This document shows, piece by piece, positions 50,597 through 59,719 of a stretch of DNA of 64,000 nucleotides. Position 1 is the stretch's first letter, and each line of letters opens with the position of its first letter. The notes beneath the pieces were generated by a model. It did no database searches. It saw only the letters and a program-made list of their open reading frames with translations, and was not told where the DNA came from. The stretch comes from Microcaldota archaeon (lineage in GTDB: Archaea > Micrarchaeota > Micrarchaeia > Anstonellales > Anstonellaceae), in NCBI GenBank assembly GCA_026413805.1, contig JAOAKE010000001.1:23369-87368 (forward strand), in the 5' to 3' direction. The position numbers were made by a program, and so were the translations under genes.

Positions 50597-52914
50597 CAGC
50601 CAGCGGCAGCCACTAAGCCAAAGGCAACAAGAAGCACAACATGCCATCCTATCGCAGGCTCTGCCGTTATTTCAAATTCCCCCTGGCCAATCCCACTTAT
50701 TTTTGAAAGAGAAGTTTTTTCGTCTTTTATTATTTCACAAGTGCCCTTCTTGTTCGTGCATTTGGAGTTAAGAAGGGCATAATTGCAAAGAAAGATAGTG
50801 CAGTTATCCTTTTCACATCTCCCCTTTAGCCAAGCCTTGCCATACCAAATGCGATATGACTCCACTTTTGCATCCTCAGAGTAATAGCCAACAGGGGCTA
50901 TTGAAGGCATATCTTTTAGTGCAAAGAGCCTGCCTGCGCCAGAGGAAACAATTTCTATAAACCGCCCGTCATTTTTAATTTCCAGGTATTCTTCATACCT
51001 AGTCTTTTCATCCGGTTCATATGAAAGCTTGTTATTTCCTAGTATAACATACTTGCTGTTGCGCTCTTTCATGTTTTCGTAAAGAGAGTTGGCATCTACG
51101 TACCATTGATGGCCGATGAACGAGGGCCATAAGCTGCTTATCGGGTAATGAGACACTAAATTATATGGGATAAAGGCAACATAGCCATCTTTTGCTGTAG
51201 CCCTGACTTCTTCTAAAAATTCCCATTCTATTGCGAAGCCAACATCGTCTGCCAAATTCCTATAGATGAGTGCCTGCCTTTCAAAGACGCCTGCACAATG
51301 TATAGCAGTGGGGATAGAAAGAAGAACCACTGCGCCCAAGACAGTAATGTCATCCAGCTTAGAGCTTTTTTTAAATGAAGCTATGCACCGTTTTCCATAA
51401 TCATATAGCCGCTGCATGCCCATGCCTGCAACAAAAAACATTGGCAAGAAAAAAGAGGGAAAGTACCTCAACCCATCCAAAAAGTCAAAGTAGTCATTTG
51501 CCTGCGGGCTGGTGGCAATTGCCAATATAATTAACGCCTTCGAGGCAAGCAAGGCAGGAAAAAGCAGCTTCTGTTTCCATATGGCATAGCCACCCAAAAT
51601 AATCAAAATAGGCAGCACAAGTGTTCCCACTTGCAGCAGGGCGACAAGAGGCTGGTGCCAATCTGAAATAGACACCCCTCCAAGCTGTGCAGGAGGCAAA
51701 GTCAAAAGGTTCTCCCAGACAAACAAGGCATAGCCTACAGACAATGACAAGCAGGCAAAAGCCAAAACAACCACTCTCTTTCGCAACCTACCTTCCAAAA
51801 ATGCTGCTAAAAAAAGGACAAGGAGCATCACAAGTAGTGGGAAAAAAATCTTTGGATGGCACAACAAGGCAGCTGCAAAAACAAAGGCTGCCAGCAGAAA
51901 TCTCGCTTTCTTTTTTTCAAAGACAAATTCGTATGCAAAATAGAAAAAAAGCAAAGTAAGGTACGTTGCAAGGGTTCGCGGCAGCATGCCATACTTAAAC
52001 AAGTCTGGCCAGCCGCCAACCAACAGCCCGCTACTTGGTATGAAAAGGTAGATAAGCGAGCTAAAGACAAACACAGCTTCCCTGCCAGCTGGAATCTTTC
52101 TTGAAAACAGGTAAAAGAGGGCTATTGGGGCAAAAAACAAGATTATTGCATACACCTTGAATGCATATTGGGGCGTTATCCCAAAAACAGCGCTCATTAA
52201 GGCAGCTGGAAGCACGCTGGCAAATGAATATATAGCAACGGGCCAAGCCCCCTCTTTGAGATGATCAACAAGAATAGCGGTTCTGTCCAGATGGGCTGGT
52301 GCATCAGTGCCGTAAAAAGAGGAGGGCATCTTTTCATTATAAACAGGCTTCCAGCTTGGCGAGAGATAGAGGCCCAAAAGGGGAGTTGCCTGGCTTATTC
52401 TTCTCGGGCGGAAGAATCCCTCCAGCTTCCCCCAATCATCTTTTTTCTCAGCTTCAGCTTCTTTTTTGCCTATTTCAGCAAATAAATCCAGCTCTCCCTC
52501 TATTTTCAAATCTACTTTATATCTGCTCTCATTGCAAGGAGCGCAGATAGCCACGCCATTTATTTCAAGGTAATCTAGCCTCAGCTCTCCTTCACTTAAG
52601 CCAATTTCAACTTGGTCTACCTTGCCCTGACCTAAAAAAGAGGAATTTACTTGATAGCCATCAACGTTCATTACAGGAATAACTAGTCGATTATACGCTG
52701 CAAATGAATCAAAAGAAGCATTTACAACTTGTCCATCCTCCTCATATGTCCCAAAAGAAAGGGCCTTTTGGTAATGAAACTCGGGCTCTAAAATCCCTAT
52801 TCTTAATGCAATAATGATGCAAGTGATTGCAACCAGAAGAAAAGGAACCCTGTCTTTTAACCGAAGCACCCCACAGCAAAAGGAAGGCCTTTCTTTCCGA
52901 GCAGTTTTCCCCAT
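50548..52914 (-). CDS. Large polytopic membrane protein, glycosyltransferase-like
   Basis: A 788-residue protein with a single N-terminal helix (about 23-41), an exported beta-rich domain (about 45-215), then ten or more helices (about 220-560), and a soluble C-terminal domain (about 565-750) ending in one more helix. A SSFYGTDAPAHLDR motif before the first helical block recalls the Asp-bearing loop of GT-C glycosyltransferases, so surface-sugar transfer is a reasonable guess. The CNESRYK and CEKDNCTIFLCNY cysteines lie outside the membrane. It converges with the coiled-coil gene with a 49-base overlap. Confidence 0.75.
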   Translation of the reverse strand: MGKTARKERPSFCCGVLRLKDRVPFLLVAITCIIIALRIGILEPEFHYQKALSFGTYEEDGQVVNASFDSFAAYNRLVIPVMNVDGYQVNSSFLGQGKVDQVEIGLSEGELRLDYLEINGVAICAPCNESRYKVDLKIEGELDLFAEIGKKEAEAEKKDDWGKLEGFFRPRRISQATPLLGLYLSPSWKPVYNEKMPSSFYGTDAPAHLDRTAILVDHLKEGAWPVAIYSFASVLPAALMSAVFGITPQYAFKVYAIILFFAPIALFYLFSRKIPAGREAVFVFSSLIYLFIPSSGLLVGGWPDLFKYGMLPRTLATYLTLLFFYFAYEFVFEKKKARFLLAAFVFAAALLCHPKIFFPLLVMLLVLFLAAFLEGRLRKRVVVLAFACLSLSVGYALFVWENLLTLPPAQLGGVSISDWHQPLVALLQVGTLVLPILIILGGYAIWKQKLLFPALLASKALIILAIATSPQANDYFDFLDGLRYFPSFFLPMFFVAGMGMQRLYDYGKRCIASFKKSSKLDDITVLGAVVLLSIPTAIHCAGVFERQALIYRNLADDVGFAIEWEFLEEVRATAKDGYVAFIPYNLVSHYPISSLWPSFIGHQWYVDANSLYENMKERNSKYVILGNNKLSYEPDEKTRYEEYLEIKNDGRFIEIVSSGAGRLFALKDMPSIAPVGYYSEDAKVESYRIWYGKAWLKGRCEKDNCTIFLCNYALLNSKCTNKKGTCEIIKDEKTSLSKISGIGQGEFEITAEPAIGWHVVLLVAFGLVAAAGCYLFLIDEEKVLRSQR

Positions 52915-52929
52915 TTTGCCATCCCCTTT

Positions 52930-55014
52930 TCATTCCCGTTTCCCTTTTTTTGCTGCGGTTTTAGCCTTTTTTTCACCATTATCTGCAGTGTTTTTTGACC
53001 AGCCTTTTTTGGTTTCACACGATGGCTCAAGGCACATTTCAAAGGTTTTTTTTCCTTTTCGGGTTACCCTAATTACAGGCGTGCTACAACTTGGGCAATT
53101 TTTTTCCAGCCATTTTATCTTTGCATTTTGGGGAAGGGGGTATGTCGCAGTGCATTCAGGATAGCTGCTGCAACCCACAAACTGCTTTCCAAGCTTAGAG
53201 CGGATTACTCGCAGCTCTCCCTTGCCGCATTTCTTGCATGGCCCCAGCAGCGAATCTCCCATTTCCTTTTTCTTCAATCCTGAAAGAAGGTCCAGCCCGA
53301 CATCTTTTTCCTTTCCTTCAAACTTAGACAATATTTTCTCAAGCATCCTCTTGCCGTCCTCAATTGCCTTCTTTTCGTTTTCGCCATCCTGGATTTTTTC
53401 CATCTCTTCCTCCAAGTTCCTCGTTAGTTTTTCATCAAGTATTTCGGGAGCGATTTTTGAAAGGGCATCGTATACTGCCATCCCAAAAGGCGTGACCTTT
53501 ATGCTTGCGCCCTCAGCATATCCTCTCTTGAAAAGTGTTTCAACCACCACAGCACGGGTAGCCTTGGTGCCAAGCCCAAGCCTCTCAAGTTCGCTGACAA
53601 GCGAGGCAGGCGTGTACCTTTTTGGAGGCTGCGTCTTTTTCTCCTGCATTTTGAACGATGAAAGCCGAACCGCCTCTCCCTCACTGAATTGAGGAAGGCT
53701 AACCTCTTCCAACTTTACATAAGGCCCATATATGTCCAGCCATCCCTGCTTTACCGTGCGGTTTCCTGCAGCAGAATACGTCTCAGTGCCCGAAAGCACT
53801 ACTACCTTTTGCGCCTCGCGTACAGCCGCCTCTCCAAAGCAAGAAAGAAATCTCCTAACGATCAAATCATAAAGCCTCATTTCCCTTTCGCTCATTTTTC
53901 GGTATATCCCGGTCGGGTGTATCGCAGGATGAGCCGGGTCTTCTTTCTTGCCCTCAACAGGAACAGTTCGCCCTGCTGCCAGCAGCCCACTTGATAGCTG
54001 TGCATAGGGCGGAATCTTTGAGACTGCTTCAATTATTTTCTTTAAGTTGAGCTTTGGCGGGAGCTTCTGTGAGCTCGTCCTCGGGTAAGATATCATTGAC
54101 GCCTCGTATAGAGATTGGGCAAGCTCCAGAGTCAAGGCAGGCGCAAAGCCAAAAACCCTATATGCCTCAACTTGAAGGGAAGTCAAGTCAAATGGAGGCG
54201 GGGCAGGCTGCAGGTATTCTTTGCGGTCTATCTTCTGGACAGTTCCTTGCGGGGCAGACGATGCAAGCGCCTTTTGTGCCTCTTCTCTTTTTGCAAACCT
54301 GCCATGTGTGTGGAGCAGAGTAATGCCCTTTGCAACGCAAGAAACTTCCCAATAGGGCTGGGGCACAAACGAGCCAATTTCTTTCTCTTTGCGCGCAAGT
54401 ATGGCAAGCGCAGGGCCTTGCACCCTTCCGATGCTCATGATTTGATGCTTTCCAGCGCTTCTTATAGAAGACATAAGGGCGCGGGAAAGGTTTATGCCAT
54501 AAAACCAATCCAAAATGTGCCTTGCCTCTCCTGCAAGGGCGTTTGGCAAGTCAAGCTCTCCCCTTTCTATGTAAGCATTTTCCAGCTCATCCGGGGTAAG
54601 AGTTGAAAACTTCATGCGCTTGCCGTCGTTTGAGCCGCAGGCAAACCTTATCACATTATACCCTATCAGGCTTCCCTCTATGTCAAAGTCGCAAGCACTT
54701 ATGAATTCATCAGCATTCTTGGAGAGGCTTTTTATTGCATCAAGGTAGTTTTTTGCATAATCAGCATCTTTTTCTACTTCATAGACAGGCGCCCATTCCA
54801 CTGAAAAAACAGGCCATTGGCGCTCTTCTTCAGATACTGCCTGCCTTAGGGTATAGAGGTGGCCGACCGCTGAAACTACGGCTATTTTTTCGCCTTGGCG
54901 CTCTACTTCATAATACGGGACATTATGAAGGATTTTTTTAGTGGCCTTGCCAGCTCCAATTGCAAAAGCTATTTTTTCAGCCACCTTTGGCTTTTCGCAG
55001 ATTACAAGCTTCAT
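52930..55014 (-). CDS. topA: DNA topoisomerase I (type IA)
   Basis: Relaxes negative supercoils by a transient 5'-Tyr link. The roughly 694-residue protein has the Toprim domain (LVICEKPKVAEKIA to ACDFDIEG), the catalytic Tyr in SMISYPRTSS (about residue 315), and two C-terminal zinc ribbons (CKKCGKG...CSSYPEC and CPSC...CLEPSC), ending in a Lys/Ala-rich tail. ATG 55014 is preferred over 55029 because an AATTTATTAA box (about 55039-55050) predicts transcription start near 55018. Confidence 0.95.
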   Translation of the reverse strand: MKLVICEKPKVAEKIAFAIGAGKATKKILHNVPYYEVERQGEKIAVVSAVGHLYTLRQAVSEEERQWPVFSVEWAPVYEVEKDADYAKNYLDAIKSLSKNADEFISACDFDIEGSLIGYNVIRFACGSNDGKRMKFSTLTPDELENAYIERGELDLPNALAGEARHILDWFYGINLSRALMSSIRSAGKHQIMSIGRVQGPALAILARKEKEIGSFVPQPYWEVSCVAKGITLLHTHGRFAKREEAQKALASSAPQGTVQKIDRKEYLQPAPPPFDLTSLQVEAYRVFGFAPALTLELAQSLYEASMISYPRTSSQKLPPKLNLKKIIEAVSKIPPYAQLSSGLLAAGRTVPVEGKKEDPAHPAIHPTGIYRKMSEREMRLYDLIVRRFLSCFGEAAVREAQKVVVLSGTETYSAAGNRTVKQGWLDIYGPYVKLEEVSLPQFSEGEAVRLSSFKMQEKKTQPPKRYTPASLVSELERLGLGTKATRAVVVETLFKRGYAEGASIKVTPFGMAVYDALSKIAPEILDEKLTRNLEEEMEKIQDGENEKKAIEDGKRMLEKILSKFEGKEKDVGLDLLSGLKKKEMGDSLLGPCKKCGKGELRVIRSKLGKQFVGCSSYPECTATYPLPQNAKIKWLEKNCPSCSTPVIRVTRKGKKTFEMCLEPSCETKKGWSKNTADNGEKKAKTAAKKGKRE

Positions 55015-55059
55015 GCTCTCGCTTTTCATGTGAGAGGTTAATAAATTAAAAAGATGTTG

Positions 55060-55180
55060 CGAGGAGGCTGCAGGGCAATCTGCTATTGCAGTTGCCTATT
55101 GAGCGGCGGCTGCCAATTGGCTGCGCTGCCTTTGCTGCAATTTGCAACAGCCTGCTGCAGGCTGCCTGCAAGGTTTTTTA
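55060..55180. other. GCTGC-rich intergenic element with terminator-like hairpin
   Basis: The 200-base gap between topA and the pilin-like genes is full of GCTGC/TTGCA words and inverted repeats. The best is CAGCCTG-CTG-CAGGCTG (55148-55164, 7 perfect pairs), followed by a run of six T (55174-55179). GCCAATTGGC (about 55110-55119) is a second palindrome. It could be a short structured RNA read to the right from the AT-rich box near 55040, ending at the T run. Confidence 0.4.
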
Positions 55181-55214
55181 TCATTCTGTTGCATATCTTT
55201 AATCGGTGGGGGGA

Positions 55215-55457
55215 ATGAAGGCACAAATTTCTGTAGAAGCCCTAATCGTGCTTGCCGTTTTGCTAGGCGTGGCTCTCCTTCTTGCCTCAGTAATGTTTCG
55301 CAGCGCAGGGAGTGCTGCTGAAAGAATTGAAAAGAAAGCCAACGAAACATTCTCCGTGGTTGAAGGGGGCGGTAAGGCAAAGGCAGGCGGCTATTGCCGC
55401 TCTGATGCTGATTGCGAATCATTTAGCTGCGATACTTACTCTAACCGATGCAACTGA
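55215..55457 (+). CDS. Small pilin-like protein with class III signal peptide
   Basis: An 80-residue exported protein. The start MKAQISVEALIVLAVLLGV is a class III signal: a charged residue, then Q-x-S-x-E-A just before a hydrophobic helix, cut by the archaeal prepilin peptidase. The mature end carries CRSDADCESFSCDTYSNRC, a tight four-cysteine knot. A GGTGGGGGG site precedes ATG 55215. The next pilin-like gene follows immediately. It likely forms part of a surface filament or a minor pilin. Confidence 0.78.
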   Translation: MKAQISVEALIVLAVLLGVALLLASVMFRSAGSAAERIEKKANETFSVVEGGGKAKAGGYCRSDADCESFSCDTYSNRCN

Positions 55458-55844
55458 GTGATTGCCTTGGCAAAAGGGCAGCTTTCAACTGAACTGCTGG
55501 TAGTATTTTTGGTTTTCCTCGCCCTTCTCGGGCTCTCACTTGCAGCAATAGACCGAACTCTACGGGTTTCACAGCAAAAGATAAGCCAAGCAAAATTTGA
55601 TTCTGCCTTTGCAGATTTCTACTCCAAGCTTGAGTCAGCCTGCAGCCTCGGGGAAGGGAATGTTCGCCATTTTGCAGTTGAGGGGGGCAAGGCATCGGTT
55701 TCTGCAAGCGGCACAGGCTTTACTCTTTCTCTCTTTGGCATTTCAAAAAGCGGCTCCTCTTCCTGCGAGATAGAGATAGCTGACGAAGCCCCATCAGAAA
55801 CCTTTACAATATCCAATAAAGAAGGCAAGCTGGTAATTTCATAA
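55458..55844 (+). CDS. Pilin-like protein with class III signal peptide
   Basis: A 128-residue protein whose N-terminus carries KGQLSTELLVVFLVFLALLG, a class III signal peptide (K-G-Q-x-S-T-E then hydrophobic helix). The rest is a helix (to about 60) plus a strand-rich head with two Cys (ACSL and SSCEIEI). Start is GTG 55458, directly after the stop of the previous gene; TTG 55467 is an alternative. Both are candidate substrates of the prepilin peptidase at 20.5 kb and cargo for the ATPase at 25.4 kb. Confidence 0.78.
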   Translation: MIALAKGQLSTELLVVFLVFLALLGLSLAAIDRTLRVSQQKISQAKFDSAFADFYSKLESACSLGEGNVRHFAVEGGKASVSASGTGFTLSLFGISKSGSSSCEIEIADEAPSETFTISNKEGKLVIS

Positions 55845-55849
55845 TCTGC

Positions 55850-56443
55850 CTACAGCCCCCTCAGCTTCTCATCCATGAATCTCTTGATGTCATCCCCAAC
55901 CAGCCAGGTTTGGACTCCTGCCCTGCTGCCTGCCAGCCTGTCCTCTTCATTGTCGCCTATAAAGATGGCTTGCCCCGGAGTTATTCTCAGCCTTTCGCAA
56001 GCAATTTTAAGCATGGTCGGGTCTGGCTTTGGGGGCGCATCAGCGCTTGTTATGACAGCTGAAAAATAATGCCTGATGCCGAGCCTCTCCAAAACCATGT
56101 TGGCGCTTGCCCTTCTATTGGTTGCAACTGCCAGCAGGTATCTTTTAGAAAGAGAAGGGACAGCCTCCACCACAGGAAGGGGGGAAATGAGGTGCAGGTT
56201 TTCGGCAGTGAGCTGTGAAAGGCGGGCCAACATCTGCCTAAGCAGGGCACCGTTTCCCTTTAACTCTGGGGCAAGGGCGAGCAGAACTGTTTCTGCGCTG
56301 TGCGCAGACGACATCTTTTCTATCTTTTCGTCAGGGACTACAAAGCCAAACTCCCTCATAAGCTCGCGTGTATTGTGGACCACTGCCCTGCGCGAGTCAG
56401 CAAGCACCCCATCAATGTCAAATATTATCGCCTTTATTGCCAT
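55850..56443 (-). CDS. HAD-family phosphatase
   Basis: A 197-residue HAD hydrolase. Motif I is IIFDIDGVLADS (6-17, nucleophile Asp9), motif II lies in VATNRRAS, motif III Lys in PPKPDPTML, and motif IV is FIGDNEEDRLAG. It resembles phosphoglycolate phosphatase or other small-molecule phosphatases; the substrate is unknown. Its start overlaps the end of TYW1 by ten bases, so the two are translationally coupled. Confidence 0.88.
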   Translation of the reverse strand: MAIKAIIFDIDGVLADSRRAVVHNTRELMREFGFVVPDEKIEKMSSAHSAETVLLALAPELKGNGALLRQMLARLSQLTAENLHLISPLPVVEAVPSLSKRYLLAVATNRRASANMVLERLGIRHYFSAVITSADAPPKPDPTMLKIACERLRITPGQAIFIGDNEEDRLAGSRAGVQTWLVGDDIKRFMDEKLRGL

Positions 56444-57480
56444 TCAATCAGCCTTTTCTGTTCAGCCTCATAGTCCCTGCACAAAAGCACCACCCTTGAG
56501 GCAGGATGCCTCTCGCTTACAAGATAGCCGGTCTTTTCTGCAAGCCAGGCAGCAACCTTTTCTATTTCCTCCATTTTTAGCATGCTGTCCAATGATAGGC
56601 CCCTGCCTTGCATTCTTGCGCCACCTACAAAAACCATGCTTTTTACCTCCACATATTGCGGCCGGGCAAGCCCGATCTGCTTTGCATAGCCTTGCAGGTT
56701 GGCATCATTTGCCCCTCGCGCAAGAGTCATGCGCAGCACAGTCCTGGTTTTCTTCCCAAGCGCAGGCATGAGCCGCAGCATCTTGAGGTATTTTTCCCAC
56801 AACAAAGGCGAGGCAGGCCTTATTGCTTTTCTATAAGTCTCCTCGTCGCTTGCCACCATTGAAACGTAGAATTGTGTCGGGAAAGTTTCCCATTTCTCTA
56901 CCCTCTCCGGAAATGTTCCATTCGTCACCAAGAACGTTGTCATGTTCCGCCTGTGGAATTCCCTAACAAGCCCTTCCAGATAGGGATACATCATCGGCTC
57001 ACCTGTAAGGGAAATCGCAGCGTGCTTGGGATTCATGGCCTGCTGGTACAGTTCCTTTGGCACCCCTCGGCTTCCCCCAAAGCCTGAGATAATCTCCTTT
57101 TGCGCTTTAATAAGCCCTTCAGCAATTTCCTCGGGGCTGTCCCACCTAAATTGCCCATCGGGAATTTCGGCAAACTGCACTTTTCTGTCAGGTATGAACC
57201 TCCAGCAGAAAACGCATGCATGGTTGCAAAACAAAAGGGAAGGGGTGCATTGGAGGCATCGGTGCGAGGCAATCCCATAAAACTTGTTTTTGTAGCACCC
57301 TGCCCTCCTTTTTAGCATCTCCCCTGCCCATTTGCACAGCTTGGCAGCAGAGTGCTCTCCTGCAAGGTGGTACTTCTGCCTGATGAGAAGCTTTAGCAGA
57401 CTGTCGGGGATGGACTTGTTTAAAGCCCTGACCCTCGCATAGTACTTGCTCTCCTCCAAATCCTTTCTGCGGCGCGCCAT
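56434..57480 (-). CDS. taw1: 4-demethylwyosine synthase (Taw1/TYW1)
   Basis: Radical-SAM enzyme that builds the tricyclic base at G37 of tRNA-Phe from pyruvate. The 348-residue protein has the CxxxCxxC cluster motif CNHACVFC (85-92), followed by the ISLTGEPMMYPYL, TFLVTNG and SMVASDEETYRKA blocks typical of TYW1. The N-terminus is basic and lacks the flavodoxin domain of eukaryotic TYW1. A TTTTTATAAC box (about 57504-57513) lies 27 bases upstream and is shared in reverse with the endonuclease gene. Confidence 0.95.
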   Translation of the reverse strand: MARRRKDLEESKYYARVRALNKSIPDSLLKLLIRQKYHLAGEHSAAKLCKWAGEMLKRRAGCYKNKFYGIASHRCLQCTPSLLFCNHACVFCWRFIPDRKVQFAEIPDGQFRWDSPEEIAEGLIKAQKEIISGFGGSRGVPKELYQQAMNPKHAAISLTGEPMMYPYLEGLVREFHRRNMTTFLVTNGTFPERVEKWETFPTQFYVSMVASDEETYRKAIRPASPLLWEKYLKMLRLMPALGKKTRTVLRMTLARGANDANLQGYAKQIGLARPQYVEVKSMVFVGGARMQGRGLSLDSMLKMEEIEKVAAWLAEKTGYLVSERHPASRVVLLCRDYEAEQKRLIEWQ

Positions 57481-57503
57481 CGCATGTTCTTCTCATGCTC
57501 TCG

Positions 57504-57513
57504 TTATAAAAAC
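57504..57513. promoter_or_regulatory. Two-way TATA element of taw1 and endA
   Basis: GTTATAAAAA (plus) / TTTTTATAAC (minus) lies 27 bases before taw1 on one side and about 85 bases before the endA ATG on the other. It is the only clear TATA core in the 115-base divergent gap. Confidence 0.5.
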
Positions 57514-57595
57514 CCTTACATTTGAACAGGATAGGCCAAGACTGATGCTTTCTCAGGCAATTTTTGGAAGGTTTCGCCTGCGAAGGGGTGATAAA

Positions 57596-58783
57596 ATGGC
57601 AGTAAAAATAGAGTTTGACCCAAAAAAGAAAGAGCTGTTCGTCTCGGAGCCCGAGTCAGTTTCCTCTCTTGTAAATGGGCATTATGGGCATATGAAAAAG
57701 GGCACAATTTACCTATTCCCAGAGGAGGCGCTTTACCTGATGGACATACGCAATGCCAAGTGCTATGACCCAGCCTTTAACGAATACAAGTTCAACCAAG
57801 TCGCCTCTCATTTTCAAAGCAAAAAGCAGATGGCCCGCTATTTTACTTACAAAGACTGGCGAGACCGCGGCTTAATTGCACGGCAAGTCTCTGAGATTTG
57901 CGAAAAATATGGCAGGAGCAATGTGAAAAAATACCCCAGCGGAAGGCTGCAGCTTGACCGCTATGCGCTGCAGGGCAGGTTTTACCCAGATGACCTTTGG
58001 ACGATAATTGATGACGAAGCTGTTGGAAAAGAGCTCTATGAGCGCTACTGGTTTGGCCAATTTGGCTCTTACAAGGCAGAGCAGCGTGGCAAGCTCTCCA
58101 AGCTGGACATATACGAAACCCTATTTTTAATCAGGCACGCCAACCTCCACATAGAAAATGCGACTGAAGAGCAGGTCATAAAGGCAGCAAAGAGGCAGCA
58201 CAAGTATTTCCTCAACCTATACGATGTTTATGAAGACTGGCGGCTCAATGGGTTTGTGCTCAAAACAGGCTTCAAGTTCGGCACCCATTTCCGGCTATAC
58301 ATGCCTGGTGCCTCCCCTGTAAGGCAGGGAGACGAATGGATACACTCCAAGCACGTAATACACTGCTTTCCAAGGCAAAGCAAGCTGCTAATTTCAGAGT
58401 GGGCACGGGCAATTCGCGTTGCCCATTCTGTAAAAAAGACCTTTGTCCTTGCCATACCCGGCGAAAAAAAGGCAAAGAAGAAGAAAAAAGAGCAGCAGGA
58501 GCTTTTCACTAGCCTTGACTTTCTTCTCTACCATCGTGCGCAAGGGGGGATAGAAAACCCCAAGACCGGAAAGCCAAAATACCTGATGTTTTCGCTCTCC
58601 GAAGAGGAGTATATCGGAGGTGAAGAGCTTGCAGATGCCATCGAGCAGTGCAAACGGATAGGGCTTGAGCTTCTGCTTGCAATATGCGACCGCGAAACCT
58701 CTGTAACCTATTATCTTGTCAAAAGGATTGAAGTGCCCGGCTCAAAATACGAGTATTACGAAATTGAGTGGGTGCAGCCGTAA
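57596..58783 (+). CDS. endA: tRNA-splicing endonuclease, epsilon2 (ARMAN) type
   Basis: Cuts tRNA introns at bulge-helix-bulge motifs. The 395-residue protein is laid out N (about 1-85, with GTIYLFPEEALYLMDIR), alphaN (about 155-190, GKLSKLDIYETLFLIR), alphaC (205-290) and betaC (about 305-395). The catalytic triad is Tyr235 (HFRLY), His250 (WIHSKHV) and Lys280 or 281 (HSVKK). The Tyr-His spacing is longer than in ordinary archaeal EndA, which matches the extra loop of the ARMAN enzyme. GGGGTGAT before ATG 57596 is the ribosome site. This type cleaves relaxed motifs, as the tRNA-Lys here needs. Confidence 0.92.
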   Translation: MAVKIEFDPKKKELFVSEPESVSSLVNGHYGHMKKGTIYLFPEEALYLMDIRNAKCYDPAFNEYKFNQVASHFQSKKQMARYFTYKDWRDRGLIARQVSEICEKYGRSNVKKYPSGRLQLDRYALQGRFYPDDLWTIIDDEAVGKELYERYWFGQFGSYKAEQRGKLSKLDIYETLFLIRHANLHIENATEEQVIKAAKRQHKYFLNLYDVYEDWRLNGFVLKTGFKFGTHFRLYMPGASPVRQGDEWIHSKHVIHCFPRQSKLLISEWARAIRVAHSVKKTFVLAIPGEKKAKKKKKEQQELFTSLDFLLYHRAQGGIENPKTGKPKYLMFSLSEEEYIGGEELADAIEQCKRIGLELLLAICDRETSVTYYLVKRIEVPGSKYEYYEIEWVQP

Positions 58784-58785
58784 AA

Positions 58786-59715
58786 TCAGGCGAGCGCAAG
58801 CTTGAGCCTTTCAATGAGGCCTTTGTTTCCAAGATAGACCGGAGTTCGGGCATCAACATCCAGTGCGCTGACGTCAAGGAGCGATTCTTTTCCAGACCAG
58901 CTTGCCCCTCCTGCCTGCTCCCATATAAAGGCCATGGGGGCAGCCTCATAAGTTAGGCGCAATTTCCCATTCGGGCTTTTCTTGGTTGGCGGGTAAGCAA
59001 AGATGCCTCCCCGATGGAGGATTTGTGAAAAGTCAGCCACAAAGGTGCCACAGTACCTTACCTTTAGCCTTTCAACCCTGAATAGGTCCTTGGCGAACTT
59101 CAAAAACTTGGCATCCCATTCAGTCGGGTCGCCCCCAATCCCAAAGACTTCTCCTGGCTCAGGGATTTTCAAATTTTCACCAAGCAAATAAAAACGGGCG
59201 TTGCCTTCTGAATCATAGTGCTTGACAAACTCATGGGTGCCATCTCCAGTGCTGTACACCAGGGTGTTTACAGGCCCATACAATTTGTAAAACGCGGCAA
59301 CAAGCTCCTTCCCTTTCTTGGGCAAGTCCTCTTTGTAAACTCCAACGATGGAGCCAAAGGCATTGTTTGTTATTATGTTGGAAGAGCCGTCCAAGGGGTC
59401 AAGGGTGACTACAAAGGGAGCCTTCGGGTTGGCTGTGGCAAGGAGGGGCTCGCGAAGCTCCTCGGAATATATCTTTCGCACCAAGCCTGTCTTTACAAGG
59501 TTGTCGCAAAGGTAGCCATTTACCCATTCATCAAGCTTTGCTACTGCCTCGCCATACTTGTTCTTGTCCCCAAGCGTGCCGCGCAGGTATTTCGGGAAAT
59601 GATGCTGGGCGTCCAAGGCTATGCTTGCAAAGGAATAAATCAAATTGCGCAGGTCGGTTTCTACTCCCCTGCTTTCCATGTGCTGGTAAAGTGTTATCGG
59701 TTCTGCCACTTCCAC
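58786..59715 (-). CDS. fbp: Fructose-1,6-bisphosphatase, class I
   Basis: Gluconeogenic phosphatase. About 309-315 residues with the class I signature DPLDGSSNI (about 112-120), the KYGEAVAKLDEW segment and the active-site block DFSQILHRGGIFAYPP. Most archaea use class V or IV enzymes, so this bacterial/eukaryal type suggests transfer. GTG 59715 (after GGATGAT, five bases past the aldolase stop) is the preferred start; TTG 59733 would add six residues. It is co-transcribed with the aldolase. Confidence 0.92.
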   Translation of the reverse strand: MEVAEPITLYQHMESRGVETDLRNLIYSFASIALDAQHHFPKYLRGTLGDKNKYGEAVAKLDEWVNGYLCDNLVKTGLVRKIYSEELREPLLATANPKAPFVVTLDPLDGSSNIITNNAFGSIVGVYKEDLPKKGKELVAAFYKLYGPVNTLVYSTGDGTHEFVKHYDSEGNARFYLLGENLKIPEPGEVFGIGGDPTEWDAKFLKFAKDLFRVERLKVRYCGTFVADFSQILHRGGIFAYPPTKKSPNGKLRLTYEAAPMAFIWEQAGGASWSGKESLLDVSALDVDARTPVYLGNKGLIERLKLALA

Positions 59716-59719
59716 AAAA

